A stretch of 64,000 nt of DNA from Symsagittifera roscoffensis (taxonomy: Eukaryota; Xenacoelomorpha; Acoela; Convolutidae). Below, in pieces: positions 33,301 through 40,378 of the stretch (positions within the stretch are counted from its first letter, which is position 1; the number at the start of each line of letters is the position of its first letter). A program made the position numbers and the translations under genes. The stretch is taken from NCBI RefSeq assembly GCF_963678635.1, contig NW_026970715.1, forward strand, positions 1-64,000, written 5' to 3'. The notes beneath the pieces were generated by a model that was given only the letters and a program-made list of their open reading frames with translations, did not search any database and was not told the DNA's origin.

Positions 33301-35685
33301 AACAGAGAATCTCTAAAATTCATTCCATGAGCTACCAGCGAAAGACTGCCAGGAAAAATTATCATCAGTGAAATGTTAAGTGCAAACGTACAATATATAC
33401 AGAAGCGGATTTAGGTGAGGGTGGGGGTAGGGGCGTATGGCGAACGCCTCACTCCCTCCCTGATCAGAAAATTCACCCTCTCACGACCAAAAGGGTCCCT
33501 CTTCAGGCCTATTTTAAGACATCCATTTTTGGCCGACCGAAAAAAATTTGAAAGAGCGTTTGGCGCCAATGTATAGTGATTTTGAGGGTGGAAGATTTTT
33601 TTTGTCAAAATTTTCCAAAAATTGCCCAAAAACACTTTTTTAGCTTCTTTTTTAAAAACTTGCCTGCGGCGCAAAATTTTTTGTCAAAAAAGGGTTTTAT
33701 AGTTTTCTATGAGCACTCGCAAAATCTATCAATTTGGTTGACCTAAAAAAGGTCAATACAACTTGTCGCCCCCTCGAGAAAATTCTAGATCTGTCTCTGC
33801 GCATAGTGAAGTGTCGGATAAGAGCAAATTAATTCTTTGACAAAGCGTATCAGTTTCGGAATCCTATACATCAGCCTATCTTCATTTCCTCTGTTACCAT
33901 TTTGCATGGTGTCAGATGACACCGAGACGGGAAATAAGATTAATTCGATATTTCCAATTTAATCTCTAGGGTAATTTCTTTCACGGGTACTACTTCTATA
34001 ACCAAAGGACCGAACGGCTGAAAATACCCAATCAATCAACGGTCTGTTGAACTTCAAAAATCGACTGATTTGCTAACTTAATTGCTTTCGAATTTTTGAT
34101 TAGTGAATTCTGATTGGCAAGCATAGCTTTCGGGGTTTTTCTATCCGCGCGAGTATTTTTCAAAGAAGAAGGACGAGCTCCTTAATGCGTTCTGCTCAAA
34201 ATTGTGTAGCGAACGGTGAACAAGTCGAGCAGCATTAGTTCCAATTAAATTAGGGAAACTTTTCGAACCCTGCAAAATCATACCGGTAGATAAAAATAGC
34301 CCCATTATTTGTCCAATTAGTGCGAAATGCATATAATGCCCGATGCTTTGGTAATTGAAATTCATAGACCCAACAAATTTCAAACGGAAAGGTATAATTA
34401 CACCTTGGTTAATCTTTTTTAACGAACCTCTTTGAAATTTGAAAATAAAAAGATTTGTTTCCTGTTCAGTTATAGTGGTGGTTCATTTCGTAATTTAAAG
34501 AGACCGGTGTTTTTGTGATCTAGTAGCAGGGAAGTTTTTCTTCCGCTAAATGGGCCGCAGAAAAACAATCATAACAAAAATGTCTGTTGTTTGAAAATGC
34601 AGATTTGTTTTCAAGCTAAAAACAGTATAGACTACAAAGCTGTTTGTGAAACCAACGAAAAAACTGCTGTATAAGAAAAAAATAAGTTTGAAGAGAATAT
34701 GTTTCAAAAAATTTGTTTTAGAAAAAAAAAACACGTTTTTGGAAAATGAAACTGTAGATAGTCATACCTCCGGGACACTTTTTGATGTTGAAATTGGCAG
34801 CCAATCAGCGGACGCCGTGTTTGTCATTCGCTGTAGCAACGAAGGAAACCACTTGTCCATTAAGGGACCCTCGCTCGCCTTTCTCCCATACGCAAAGTTT
34901 CTCGCAGCCCCCGAAGTTACTGACTCGGCATTCGTCGCCGAATTCCGACGACTGATATTCGGACTTAAACTGCCCCGTCGGCTATCGTCAGATGAGTACT
35001 CGAGCGACATTCGGCGCCAATATGACGAGATTTTTCTTCGGATTCCGAGGTACTTTTCATTGTTGTCGGTTACGATGATCGACGGCAGTGCGGGCGCAGG
35101 AGCACTTGCGATTGCTTGGTTATCATTTTCCGAGACGACGCTCTCGTCTTTCGATTCAACTTCAATTTCAGCTTCTGAGTCGCTGTTTGAAAGCTGCTTG
35201 ATTCGCATTTGATGCGTCAGCGAACTGTTTCGTCGACTGTTGCACCGACTTCGGATCGAAGGTGAGTCGGCTTGCGATGTTTGGGTTCCGATTTCGGAAA
35301 ACGTTTTCTGGGAGCTGAGTTGGCACGCAACGTCGTTTCTTGGTGCTTCAATTGATATTTGAGGGATAATATTCACCCTATTGTTTGGATTATGCAAGAA
35401 AGGCGATGATCCTGTTGATTTGGCTCGGCTCCTTCTGAAAAAGTCTGGAATGCGAAAAGGTCTCTTGGAATTGTTGTGATTCATTTCTAGGTTATTTGCG
35501 CCCAGTTTGTTGCTATTTCGATGATAACCAGTGTCCTGGATTGGAGCTGCAGGTTGATTTTTGTTTGCTGGAGTGTTCGACTTTCTGAATTTAAATGAGA
35601 GCTTCCTCGAAAGAGTAAAGCGACTACCAAAGCTGCCGCCACGAGAATCACTAGCAATGGAATCATTTCTTGAAATATTCGACAT
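6101..35685 (-). CDS. PLEKHG7-like Rho guanine nucleotide exchange factor (whole gene, 18 exons)
   Basis: A Dbl-family RhoGEF catalyses GDP/GTP exchange on Rho GTPases through its DH domain, and the adjacent PH domain helps with membrane binding and regulation. The exons are 35685-34768, 27728-27309, 23284-23162, 22965-22925, 22818-22364, 20783-20734, 20499-20413, 19863-19699, 19518-19423, 19331-19236, 18780-18647, 17302-17148, 16786-16671, 16313-16220, 9332-9253, 8967-8879, 6901-6712 and 6367-6101. They total 3576 nt with every phase compatible. The DH domain spans about residues 729-930, including LKLTDLLVAPMQHLTKYPLL. The PH domain spans about 975-1120, including YLFLFDDMLLVTK and QPIPLDRLEV. 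The PLEKHG7 resemblance rests on the post-DH block EGQVKWLKNFERL and the QPIPLDRL block. The first 700 residues are Ser/Arg/Pro-rich with no recognised domain. Exon edges are hand-called and the substrate GTPase is unknown. Confidence 0.88.
6712..6901 (-). CDS. Exon 17: second half of PH domain
   Basis: Bounded by an acceptor (GTATACAG) and the donor CTCAAG|GTCAGA. The frame includes QPIPLDRLEVHPVD, GLKNAFVLVHISRF and ALCLLQAKDDSLK, which are PH-domain strands. These closely match the PLEKHG7 pattern of a PIPLDRL block followed by NAF. It starts with one base completing a split codon and ends in phase 0, joining exon 18 directly. Confidence 0.88.
7215..7700. repeat. 182-bp tandem repeats with an embedded palindrome
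   Basis: Three units start near 7215, 7397 and 7579. Each contains ATGGTTATCATACAATTT, a short spacer, and the reverse complement of that string. The palindrome is almost perfect in unit 1 (7215-7261) and degrades in units 2 and 3. The array lies in intron 16 of the RhoGEF-like gene. Confidence 0.85.
7822..8114. mobile_element. Foldback element of 293 bp
   Basis: The left arm starts ATAGCGTGTTTAGCCAAAAT and the right end is its reverse complement. The arms match over about 80 bp with a few mismatches. The interior consists of ATGCTTATCNTACAATTTCC-type repeats related to those at 7215-7700. No transposase is present. The small hAT copy at 8115 abuts it directly. Confidence 0.75.
8115..8549 (-). 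mobile_element. Small non-autonomous hAT element (reverse orientation)
   Basis: The inverted ends are CGGGGCGGATTCAAGG and CCTAGATCCGCCCCTG. The interior matches the family. The flanks (CACGCTAT and TATACACA) do not form a duplication, perhaps because the left end is embedded in the neighbouring foldback. Confidence 0.7.
8879..8967 (-). CDS. Exon 16: Ser/Asp-rich loop inside the PH domain
   Basis: The frame reads GSYSDDDPPLSASSSDPFHR and continues through GGKYANR to the donor AAACAG|GTAAAC. The acceptor used (TTTATAG|GGC) is the one that makes the phases of exons 15 and 17 agree. A second AG six bases into the exon and one at TTACAG do not fit. The segment sits between two PH strands, where this family has a variable loop. 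At 89 nt, skipping it would shift the frame. Confidence 0.68.
9253..9332 (-). CDS. Exon 15: PH domain core strands
   Basis: Lies between TGTTTCAG and AAAAAG|GTAAAA. It encodes YLFLFDDMLLVTK, the signature of the central PH strands in RhoGEFs, followed by LRKVKK. It starts with two bases completing the codon split with exon 14 and ends in phase 0. This exon is too short to show in simple open-frame scans. Confidence 0.88.
9400..11740. other. Intron 14 segment without recognised genes
   Basis: AT-rich DNA. At 10690-11285 there are AATCGATTATAATCC-type motifs around a C-rich patch (10850-11000) that also contains GAACGAACATGTTCAT, shared in reverse with 59588-59603. This suggests a diverged member of the TA-flanked element family, but I cannot define its ends. 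Confidence 0.4.
11747..16055 (+). repeat. 1.6-kb tandem array, about 2.7 units
   Basis: Units begin at AACAAGACTGCTC near 11747, 13308 and 14938, giving periods of 1561 and 1630. The third unit stops at 16055. Each unit has a ~550-bp hairpin-ended element, then about 1.1 kb of AT-rich DNA with no open frame. Copies are nearly identical over long stretches, which points to recent amplification. The array accounts for most of intron 14. Part of the unit (36384-37418) recurs outside the array. Confidence 0.93.
16220..16313 (-). CDS. Exon 14: start of PH domain
   Basis: Lies between TATTTTAG and GCTGG|GTAAAA. It reads SLRQRIREGSMERIIASPLR then NLRYEGQLSML. The pattern 'ASP-R-L-YEG-L' opens the PH domain in this RhoGEF branch. 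It starts in phase 0 after exon 13 and leaves one base for exon 15. Confidence 0.88.
16363..16510 (+). repeat. Short direct repeat in intron 13
   Basis: AGTTTTGAAGAGAAAAAAGT followed by TATGGACTGTCATC at about 16362 recurs with two or three changes at about 16425. A 65-residue minus-strand frame overlaps it but does not splice in phase with exon 13. Confidence 0.6.
16671..16786 (-). CDS. Exon 13: DH to PH linker
   Basis: Lies between TTTGTTTCAG and CCAGAG|GTCAGT. It encodes VEGQVKWLKNFERLQELSK then QIQWFSVLEQEPRPHLPE. The W-K-F---- block after the DH helices is typical of PLEKHG7-like proteins. It begins with two bases completing the exon 12 codon and ends in phase 0. Confidence 0.88.
17148..17302 (-). 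CDS. Exon 12: conserved region 3 of DH domain
   Basis: Lies between TTTAACCTAG and CATTA|GTCAGT. It encodes CKRLKLTDLLVAPMQHLTKY then PLLLKTIRKKT, the strongest family signature in the gene: the L-L-PVQR--KYPLLL helix of Dbl proteins, here with His after Gln. An amphipathic helix follows (LLQDAISNVEAAI). Confidence 0.93.
17700..18460. other. Intron 11 with GCGAT-rich low-complexity DNA
   Basis: Repeated GCGATAAAA, ATCGATGAAG and TTAGCCAATCAAATTCAA words occur (17708 and 18433), indicating degraded repetitive DNA. No gene is seen. Confidence 0.4.
18565..18611 (+). repeat. 15-bp tandem repeat, three copies
   Basis: TTGCTACTTGCAGGT is repeated three times with one change. It lies in intron 11, just downstream of the exon 11 donor. 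Read on the minus strand it gives a Ser/Lys repeat that is not part of the coding frame. Confidence 0.8.
18647..18780 (-). CDS. Exon 11: DH domain helices
   Basis: Lies between TTTCTGTTCAG and ATTCCAG|GTAGGG. It encodes FEHQICPSYQRYCMNYSNAL then SYMEHQL and ends ...FVRHCERDS. The F--Y--YC-NY--A pattern is the middle of a DH domain. It ends with two bases completed by exon 12. Confidence 0.9.
19236..19331 (-). CDS. Exon 10: DH domain
   Basis: Lies between TTTTTTTCAG and CACAAG|GTTACT; 32 codons in phase 0. It includes MHHYIFRAPPIFGSAYGISK then VFHK, matching the DH segment in which an H--F helix leads to '-ig-vF'. Confidence 0.87.
19423..19518 (-). CDS. Exon 9: DH domain
   Basis: Lies between CTTTTGCAG and TGCAAG|GTAAGA; 32 codons, phase 0. 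It includes VFLEPLKESQCEGFLLNMEP then VKIFANLEDLC. In DH domains this is the end of helix 1 followed by the 'iF-ni-el' helix. Confidence 0.88.
19699..19863 (-). CDS. Exon 8: start of DH domain
   Basis: Lies between CTTAACAG and TCAAAT|GTAAGC; 55 codons, phase 0. A Ser/Lys-rich lead-in is followed by RRDVVWELFTAELNYLVDHL, the conserved first DH helix (R--v--EL---E--Yv--L). Confidence 0.9.
20413..20499 (-). CDS. Exon 7: region before the DH domain
   Basis: Lies between GTGTTTAG and CTGCGG|GTGAGA; 29 codons, phase 0. It reads KQTSEQAEFQLTLDTLKVVP then IDHHLIHLR. No domain is recognised, but phase, splice sites and balanced composition support it. Confidence 0.8.
20734..20783 (-). CDS. Exon 6: 50-nt microexon
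   Basis: Lies between TTCATTTCAG and GGAAAA|GTGAGT. It reads KKQKTPISWNIFKSGK, starting with two bases that complete the last codon of exon 5. Its small size and phase fit are the main support. Confidence 0.78.
20900..22290. other. Intron 5 without genes
   Basis: AT-rich DNA. The segment 21990-22290 is a worn relative of the dispersed repeats: CTGTGCTACTTGCACAGCAA at about 22006 and TAGCGCGCATTAAGTATCCC at about 22213 match the ~550-bp family and its neighbour. Confidence 0.45.
22364..22818 (-). CDS. Exon 5: Ser/Thr/Pro-rich linker
   Basis: Lies between TTTTCTAG and ATGAAA|GTGAGG; 455 nt. The frame is rich in Ser, Thr, Pro and acidic residues and ends YWNDTDSIGEAAAYE. A donor three codons further on would break the phase with exon 6. 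No domain is recognised; it is probably disordered. An internal ATG follows LTNTPA, but the frame is open to the acceptor. Confidence 0.85.
22925..22965 (-). CDS. Exon 4: 41-nt microexon
   Basis: Lies between TCCTTTTCAG and GGACAG|GTACCA. It reads APKVDSDLEDKMD plus two bases of a Ser codon shared with exon 5. Confidence 0.78.
23162..23284 (-). CDS. Exon 3: Pro/Arg-rich segment
   Basis: Lies between GTGTTTAG and TCACAG|GTGCGA; 41 codons, phase 0. It reads LRERLPSKLPPSTTVVEDLP, then a Pro-rich run, and ends QRRRATAGLSQ. No domain is recognised. Confidence 0.8.
23391..23423 (-). CDS. Possible alternative first exon (internal start)
   Basis: ATG at 23423-23421 opens MDRDSSSDYSE, ending at TCCGAG|GTTTTC in phase 0, exactly what exon 3 needs. 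The frame is closed upstream by a TGA, and no acceptor upstream gives phase 0, so this fits a first exon better than an internal one. It would start a form of about 756 residues lacking exons 1 and 2. The donor is weak, so confidence is modest. Confidence 0.4.
23500..27250. other. Intron 2 without recognised genes
   Basis: AT-rich DNA. It contains a minus-strand relative of the 'TGCTACTTGCACAGCAACCG' repeat at 24263-24560 and a badly worn member of the ~550-bp family at about 26030-26530 (GCGCGTTAATTATCCCAAAT at 26393). Confidence 0.4.
27309..27728 (-). CDS. Exon 2: acidic, Cys-containing N-terminal segment
   Basis: 140 codons from an acceptor at AAAGCAG|CATTCG (or three bases earlier) to CGGGTG|GTGAGT. 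The frame has an acidic stretch followed by CTCCTSKYSQNCPNPQCQF, a cluster of five cysteines, then Ser/Pro-rich sequence ending PQPHLDERV. The Cys cluster could bind a metal but matches no zinc-finger pattern I know. Phase 0 at both ends. Confidence 0.8.
28265..29324 (-). mobile_element. Small hAT element split by a nested insertion
   Basis: The right part (29001-29324) matches the reverse-oriented family and ends at CCTAGATCCGTCCCTG. The left remnant (about 28279-28309) is the CCCCCCTGAGG...CCCTTT part. The two are separated by the Tc1-like foldback at 28312-28998. The outer left terminal repeat is lost. Confidence 0.75.
28310..29000. mobile_element. Tc1/mariner-like foldback element with TA flanks
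   Basis: The element (28312-28998, 687 bp) begins CAGTGCTGATTTAAATTATC and ends with the reverse complement of CACTGCTGATTTAAATTATC. TA lies at 28310-28311 and 28999-29000, the target duplication of Tc1/mariner elements. The two halves are inverted copies of about 320 bp. This is why two open frames on opposite strands (28417-28653 and 28654-28848) share FFQLIKNYAET and ILSQEASYAAQQ. That shared peptide may derive from the transposase coding region, but I cannot assign it. Confidence 0.88.
29340..30100. other. Intron 1 segment, nothing recognised
   Basis: AT-rich DNA with no repeat family that I can place and no coding signal. Confidence 0.4.
30108..32009. repeat. Near-identical 253-bp inverted arms flanking 1.4 kb
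   Basis: 30108-30361 is the reverse complement of about 31756-32009 with only one or two visible differences. The intervening 1.4 kb includes the TA-flanked element at 30458-31393. The arms contain CACTTGCACAGCAATTGTTT, a word also found diverged near 22010 and 24390. The similarity of the arms implies a recent event or gene conversion. Confidence 0.88.
30456..31395. mobile_element. TA-flanked inverted-repeat element (936 bp)
   Basis: The ends are CCGGCACCGAGCGCC (30458) and GGCGCTCGGTGCGGG (to 31393), a 15-bp inverted repeat with one mismatch and TA on both outer sides. The interior is filled with AATCGATTATAATGGATT-type words and a G-rich tract with runs of 12 and 20 G (30929-30940, 30976-30995). 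No coding capacity is seen. The superfamily is uncertain. Confidence 0.8.
32262..32778 (+). mobile_element. Member of the ~550-bp hairpin-ended family
   Basis: Runs from AAGACTGTTCGTATCAGGGC to TTTTCGTAGCGAAAGTCGG. It shares the core GCACGTTAATTGTCTCAAAT with the 11.7-16 kb copies. A further worn relative follows at about 33180-33290. Confidence 0.8.
33400..33799 (-). mobile_element. Small hAT element, reverse orientation, worn
   Basis: The ends are CAGAAGCGGATTTAGG and TCTAGATCTGTCTCTG. The body matches the family (GGCGCCAATGTATAGTGATT). No target duplication is visible. Confidence 0.65.
34768..35685 (-). CDS. Exon 1: Ser/Arg-rich N-terminus of the RhoGEF-like gene
   Basis: 306 codons from ATG (35685) to CCGGAG|GTATGA. 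The frame begins MSNISRNDSIASDSRGGSFG and includes SRKLSFKFRKS and IPDFFRRSRAKSTG, basic clusters next to serines. An in-frame TAA lies shortly upstream of the ATG, so this is the natural start. It is the longest open frame in the window, with clearly balanced base composition. No domain is recognised; likely disordered and regulatory. Its link to exon 2 rests on strand, phase and absence of competing exons. Confidence 0.82.
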
Positions 35686-35759
35686 ATTTCGCTGGTCTAA
35701 ACAGGTTTAGAGCTGAACTACAAATTGGTTAATTAGGGCGAAGTCATCGAGCTAGTTTT

Positions 35760-36380
35760 TTGGCCATAAATTTGATCTACAAAAACCACAATTGCATAAA
35801 ACCACAATTAAGTAAAACAGTAGCAGCTACAAGCGACCCATATTACAATTATTTGGCTTTGATTATTCTTCAAATTGGTCTAAAAACATTCAAATTTATT
35901 GATTTAAGGGTGCCTCGACTTTCTCAGGTTTCAGCAGTCGTTATAACTTAACAAGACAAGCCACCTGTTTTTATAAATAACATCGGTTCAGTATTTGATC
36001 ATTAGTTTTTGCCAAATGTAACAATCAAAACTTTCCCTGAAAATTGTAAATTGCACAGCAAGTGAATTAAAAACAATTTTTTTGTGGTTCACAACCTCAC
36101 TAGGTAAACGAGCTTAATGATAGCCACGTGGATTTAGTATTTCAGAAAAATGTACTGATTCAAAACAGCGAAAATTTGCTGAAATTTCAGAATTCTTCTG
36201 AGTGAAAATCTCAGGTTACTATTATTTACCATTTTTTGACAGATTTCGAATGGAATTGACACATTTTGAGGATTCAGCTACAGTAGTTGTTTTCCCCAAA
36301 AATTATAATTTGAAGGGTGTGAGCTTGATTGACAATCGATTTACACCAAACCAAATTGTAGTTGAGCCACAAACAAAGTC
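35760..36380. other. Upstream flank of the main gene
   Basis: The region just upstream of exon 1 on the minus strand should include its promoter. I see no convincing TATA box, initiator or GC-rich island. Confidence 0.3.
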
Positions 36381-36383
36381 GTA

Positions 36384-37418
36384 TTTGATGCACGAAATGA
36401 AATTTAGGAACAAACATGAAATTTTGAAACGACTAATAAATTTATTTTCATAAGCACCTACTGCCCTTTCATATTATTACAAAAGTTGTTTATAGAGAAA
36501 AATCGCTCGTCTTAAGCTTGCTTTTTTTCAATTAAATCGTAAATTGGTAATAGCTAAAAAAGAGAATTCATAAGAAGAAAGCTCGTATCTGAGCAAAACT
36601 CTATTGTCTATTGCGTGTGTTCTCTGAGAAAAATGGATGAAACTTTGAAAGAAGTTTCAAGTTTTTTTAGAGTTTCTCTCAAAAACTCATCACCCTACAC
36701 GCTATGTAAAGCAGCGAGTAATGAATTATGCTAAAATTTAAGTATCAAAAAGATCAACTAGCGTGATTCAATTCAGTTTGGAATGATTTCTATGACCGAT
36801 TAAAATCCTTTTATGCGTAAAAAAACAAAAGATAAATCGCGCGTTAACTACCCGCAATTAGGTTCATAAATAACAAGACTGCTCGTATCAGGGCGAGCCC
36901 CTGAAAGTTCCGACTGCCTTTTAACGTTTATGGAGCAGTAATAACATAAAAAACATAAAAAAAATTAAATGAAATAAAATAAAATTTAAAAAAAATTTCT
37001 CAATTTTGAAAAAAAAAATATGAAAACCATCTCCCCACGCGCCATATAAAGAACAAAACAATAGATTTCGCTCCTTGTAACAAATCAATTATGGCAAATG
37101 AGCTTCTTTCAACCACTTTGGAACGATTATAAGACGGATTAAATATCCGCTTACGCGTTAATATCGCGAAAGTGTATCGCGCGTTAATTGTCCAAATTGG
37201 CCAAAATGGCAATCTTTAAACCCCCATAACTTTACGAAAATGATCACAGGTAAGAATATCTTTTCAAATTTAAGCTCAGTACAACAATACTTTTTGAATG
37301 ATATTAAAAAATTTCGTCAAAAATGGCTAGTTAAAAAGTCAAAATTTGTCTGAAGAAAAAAAAACCCACCCCGAGAACAAATATTCCGTTACTTTCGTAT
37401 CGAAAGTCGGAACAATAA
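36384..37418 (+). mobile_element. 1.03-kb dispersed copy of the tandem-array unit
   Basis: Starts at TTTGATGCACGAAATGAAAT, matching 12797 onward, and ends at ...TTTCGTATCGAAAGTCGGAA. It therefore holds the 3' part of one array unit plus a whole ~550-bp hairpin-ended element (36880-37418). This suggests the mobile unit is about 1.03 kb. Confidence 0.82.
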
Positions 37419-37539
37419 AATCTGTAATAAATCATTTTAATCCGTTAGAAATCATTGCAATTCATTATAAAAGATGATACTGGAATAAAGTAATTTCTTT
37501 ATTGTTTGGTGTACAATCAATTATTTTTCCAGCTTTTGT

Positions 37540-38046
37540 AACGAAAGTAACGGAACATTTGTGCTCGGGTGATTTGTTTTTTCTTCAGACAAGTTTCGAC
37601 TTTTTAACTAGTCATTTTGACAATTTTTTTAAAAAATACTTCAAAAATTTTTGTGTCCTGAGCTTAATATGAGAGAATATTTCCCCTGTGTTCATGGGTT
37701 CTGAAAATTATGGAGGTTTAAAGATTGTCATTTTGGCCAATTTGGCACAATTTACGCGCGATTTATTTCACGCTTTTGACACGTCAGCGGAGAATTAATC
37801 TGACTTAGAAATAGTTCCCAATAAGTTAAAGGAAGCTTATTTAAGATATTTGATTTCTTACTAGGAACGAAATTTATGTCTTTCTACTTCATATTGCGTG
37901 TGGGGGGATGATTTTCGCAAAAATCTGAAACTAAAAAAATTGTCATTTTATTTTGTTACATTTAATTTTTTGATATTCTTATTGCTCCATAGACCTTAAA
38001 AGGTAGTCGGAAAAATCAGGGCTTTACCCTGATACGAGCAGTCTTG
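37540..38046 (-). mobile_element. Inverted member of the ~550-bp hairpin-ended family
   Basis: Reverse orientation from AACGAAAGTAACGGAACATT to CCTGATACGAGCAGTCTTGT. It lies about 120 bp from the forward copy ending at 37418, forming a large inverted pair. Confidence 0.8.
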
Positions 38047-38379
38047 TTAATTCTTGTTAAATGATTATTTTAGGGTATAACGGAGACAGACCTTGAAAAT
38101 CCGACATAATCGATTATAATCCATGGAACCTCATTGCAGGTATCCCAAGTTTCAAAAAACCACCCGAGTACAAATAGTTCGTCACTTTCTTCGAAAGTCG
38201 GATAGCAAGATCCGTTTGCACCAATATTGCTTGTAGCTGTAAAGCCTTGCGCAATTTATTTAATGATTTTAAATTTGAAACTGTTTTCTTTGGCAAAAAA
38301 AATCAGAATAACTGGAACTTACCAAATGTGACTGAAAAAGAGTGCGACCTCAAAGATTGCTGAGAGTCTGAACTAAATG

Positions 38380-39066
38380 TCAAATTAATGGCTGGGTCCA
38401 ACGAGCCCACTCGGCTCGGCACTTGCGCCCGACTTCGAGACCTGTTGTCGCGGGCCAATCAGAAATCCTTTTTTGCTCGACTCCTTGCAGTTCGTTCAAC
38501 AATAAACTAGTTAAGGCTTGATAATCTGTACTGGATGGGAGGTTTTTACTGTTTTCATCTGAATCATTAACAGACACAACATAAGCAGTGGTATAAATCA
38601 AATTGGAGTAATTCGAGAGTTCCAGGCTAGCAGGGTTCGCTGATGGCTTTTTAGCGCAATTCGAGTAATTGGTTAGTATATTTCGGCTTTGAAGAGACGG
38701 GCCTTTCACAATGTCTTGTAATCATTGTGTTCGCTTTGAGAAGCTCTTTTTACCAAACACTGCTGTTGCACACGGAGCTTTTCTTTTCTTTTTGTTGGGA
38801 AGGGCTTTGAACTTGAAGAGCTCACAGCATTTGAGGGGGGTAACGTGTTGGGGGGAATAATACTTGCCACCCCACTATCTCCGTCGGCACTTTTCTTCTA
38901 ATTTCTCCCACTTCAGATTCAGACTTCTGCTGCTCTGAACAAGCACTGGATCGAAAATTATCTGAATTTATCAACTTCTGGCACTCTTCCTGGCATAAGC
39001 GACATTTCTGTTTTTCTTCACTTGCAGCGGGTTTTGTTTGGAAAATGAACTTGCGTCCGACTGACG
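38380..39066 (-). CDS. Partial coding region broken between three frames beside the assembly gap
   Basis: Three abutting minus-strand frames all look coding. Frame 1 (39066 to about 38890) includes KCRLCQEECQKLI. Frame 2 (38897-38706) includes DSGVASIIPPNTLPPSNAVS and KPFPTKRKEK. Frame 3 (38721-38380) includes NYSNLIYTTAYVVSVNDSDE and ends at a TGA/TAA-type stop after WTQPLI. They switch frame near 38895 and 38715 without good splice signals and lie next to 200 N. One protein with sequence indels is the simplest reading; a recent pseudogene is the alternative. The product is unknown. It could be an upstream neighbour of the RhoGEF-like gene or further 5' exons of it. Confidence 0.5.
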
Positions 39067-39266
39067 NNNNNNNNNNNNNNNNNNNNNNNNNNNNNNNNNN
39101 NNNNNNNNNNNNNNNNNNNNNNNNNNNNNNNNNNNNNNNNNNNNNNNNNNNNNNNNNNNNNNNNNNNNNNNNNNNNNNNNNNNNNNNNNNNNNNNNNNNN
39201 NNNNNNNNNNNNNNNNNNNNNNNNNNNNNNNNNNNNNNNNNNNNNNNNNNNNNNNNNNNNNNNNNN
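39067..39266. other. Assembly gap (200 N)
   Basis: Exactly 200 unknown bases. Open frames crossing it are meaningless. Confidence 1.
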
Positions 39267-39487
39267 AACTGAGCGAAAATTAATGTTTCATTCCTTAACA
39301 AATCATGTGGTTTTCGAAACTGTTTGAAAATTTAGGCTAATTTGTTTTCCATCTGTATGCACACACAATCAAAACAATTATCGCATGCTAATAGGCACAC
39401 ATGTTAATCGCTACACCCCTCAAAAAAACTATCTAATCAACGCTTTTTTCATTCCAATCCATGAAGTTGCGTTCACTTCCTGGTGTG

Positions 39488-40062
39488 AGGTAAAAACAGA
39501 TTGGATTGTTTTTTATCAAGGCAGAATTCTCAAAGTTCCGAGTGCTGTACGGCGTTCGTTGGTGTTTTTCAGTTTAAATTAAGTTTCAAGATTTTCCGTC
39601 CTCCAAAGTATTATCATAAAAAATTGGTTATATTGCAATCGCTTTCAAAACGAGCATCAAATGAAATTTTTACAAGAGGCATAATGTAATCCGCATAAAA
39701 ACCTAAAGTTTTAGAAATAAGTAGTTAATTTTATGTTGTGGGTTTGCATTTAGGTATAAAAAACAACTATAATTTTATTTTATACCCAAATACAAACACA
39801 CCCCCAAAAAAAATTGTTTATTTCTAAATTTATGTATTTTATGCGGATTACAGCATGCCTCTTGTGAAAATTTCATTTGATGCTGATTAAAGTTGGTCCC
39901 GTTTTAAAAAATGATTCGCAATATAACCAACAATTTTTGATATTACGGTGGAGGACGAAAAATATTGAAACCTAATTTATTTTGAAAAACACCAGAGAAC
40001 GTCGACGGGCAGTCGCAACTTTGAGAATTCTGCCATGATAAGAAAAAATCTGATCTTTTTTC
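39488..40062. repeat. Large foldback, arms of about 270 bp
   Basis: GGCAGAATTCTCAAAGTT at 39521 faces AACTTTGAGAATTCTGCC near 40018. The arms remain alignable towards a centre near 39775, with numerous mismatches. A shared inner block is ATGCGGATTACA against TGTAATCCGCAT. No coding frame is seen. It looks like an old palindromic duplication or foldback transposon. Confidence 0.8.
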
Positions 40063-40378
40063 ACCTTTGTTCACTTTTTGTACCTTACCAGTGGTATTTC
40101 AAATGTGGGGGCTAAAAATCACTGGTATGTCATAAAAAGTGCTAAAGCTGAAAACTTGCGCGGTTTAAATCTATCATTTTTAACAAATAAGTTTAGTCAA
40201 ACAAAAACTATTCGCAGTAAAATATCTTTCTTGATTTCAGCGAATTTTGCTCAAATTTTCAATATGTGGTTTTAGATGTTGTAGGGACAGATAAAAAACA
40301 ACTCAAACCAATAGTATTACTTTCCTTTCTCCAAATTTCAGAAGAAAAAGTTAGCGGCTTTTCTATAAGTTGTTTGGC

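Noticed and set aside
34141..34383. 80-codon minus-strand frame
   Set aside because: No splice sites in phase with the main gene, no recognisable similarity and no supporting context.
36202..36453. 83-codon + frame
   Set aside because: It crosses the boundary of the dispersed repeat at 36384, so it is not a conserved gene.
38822..39301. Open frames running through the N gap
   Set aside because: The N's are not sequence; only the part from 39066 downward was considered.
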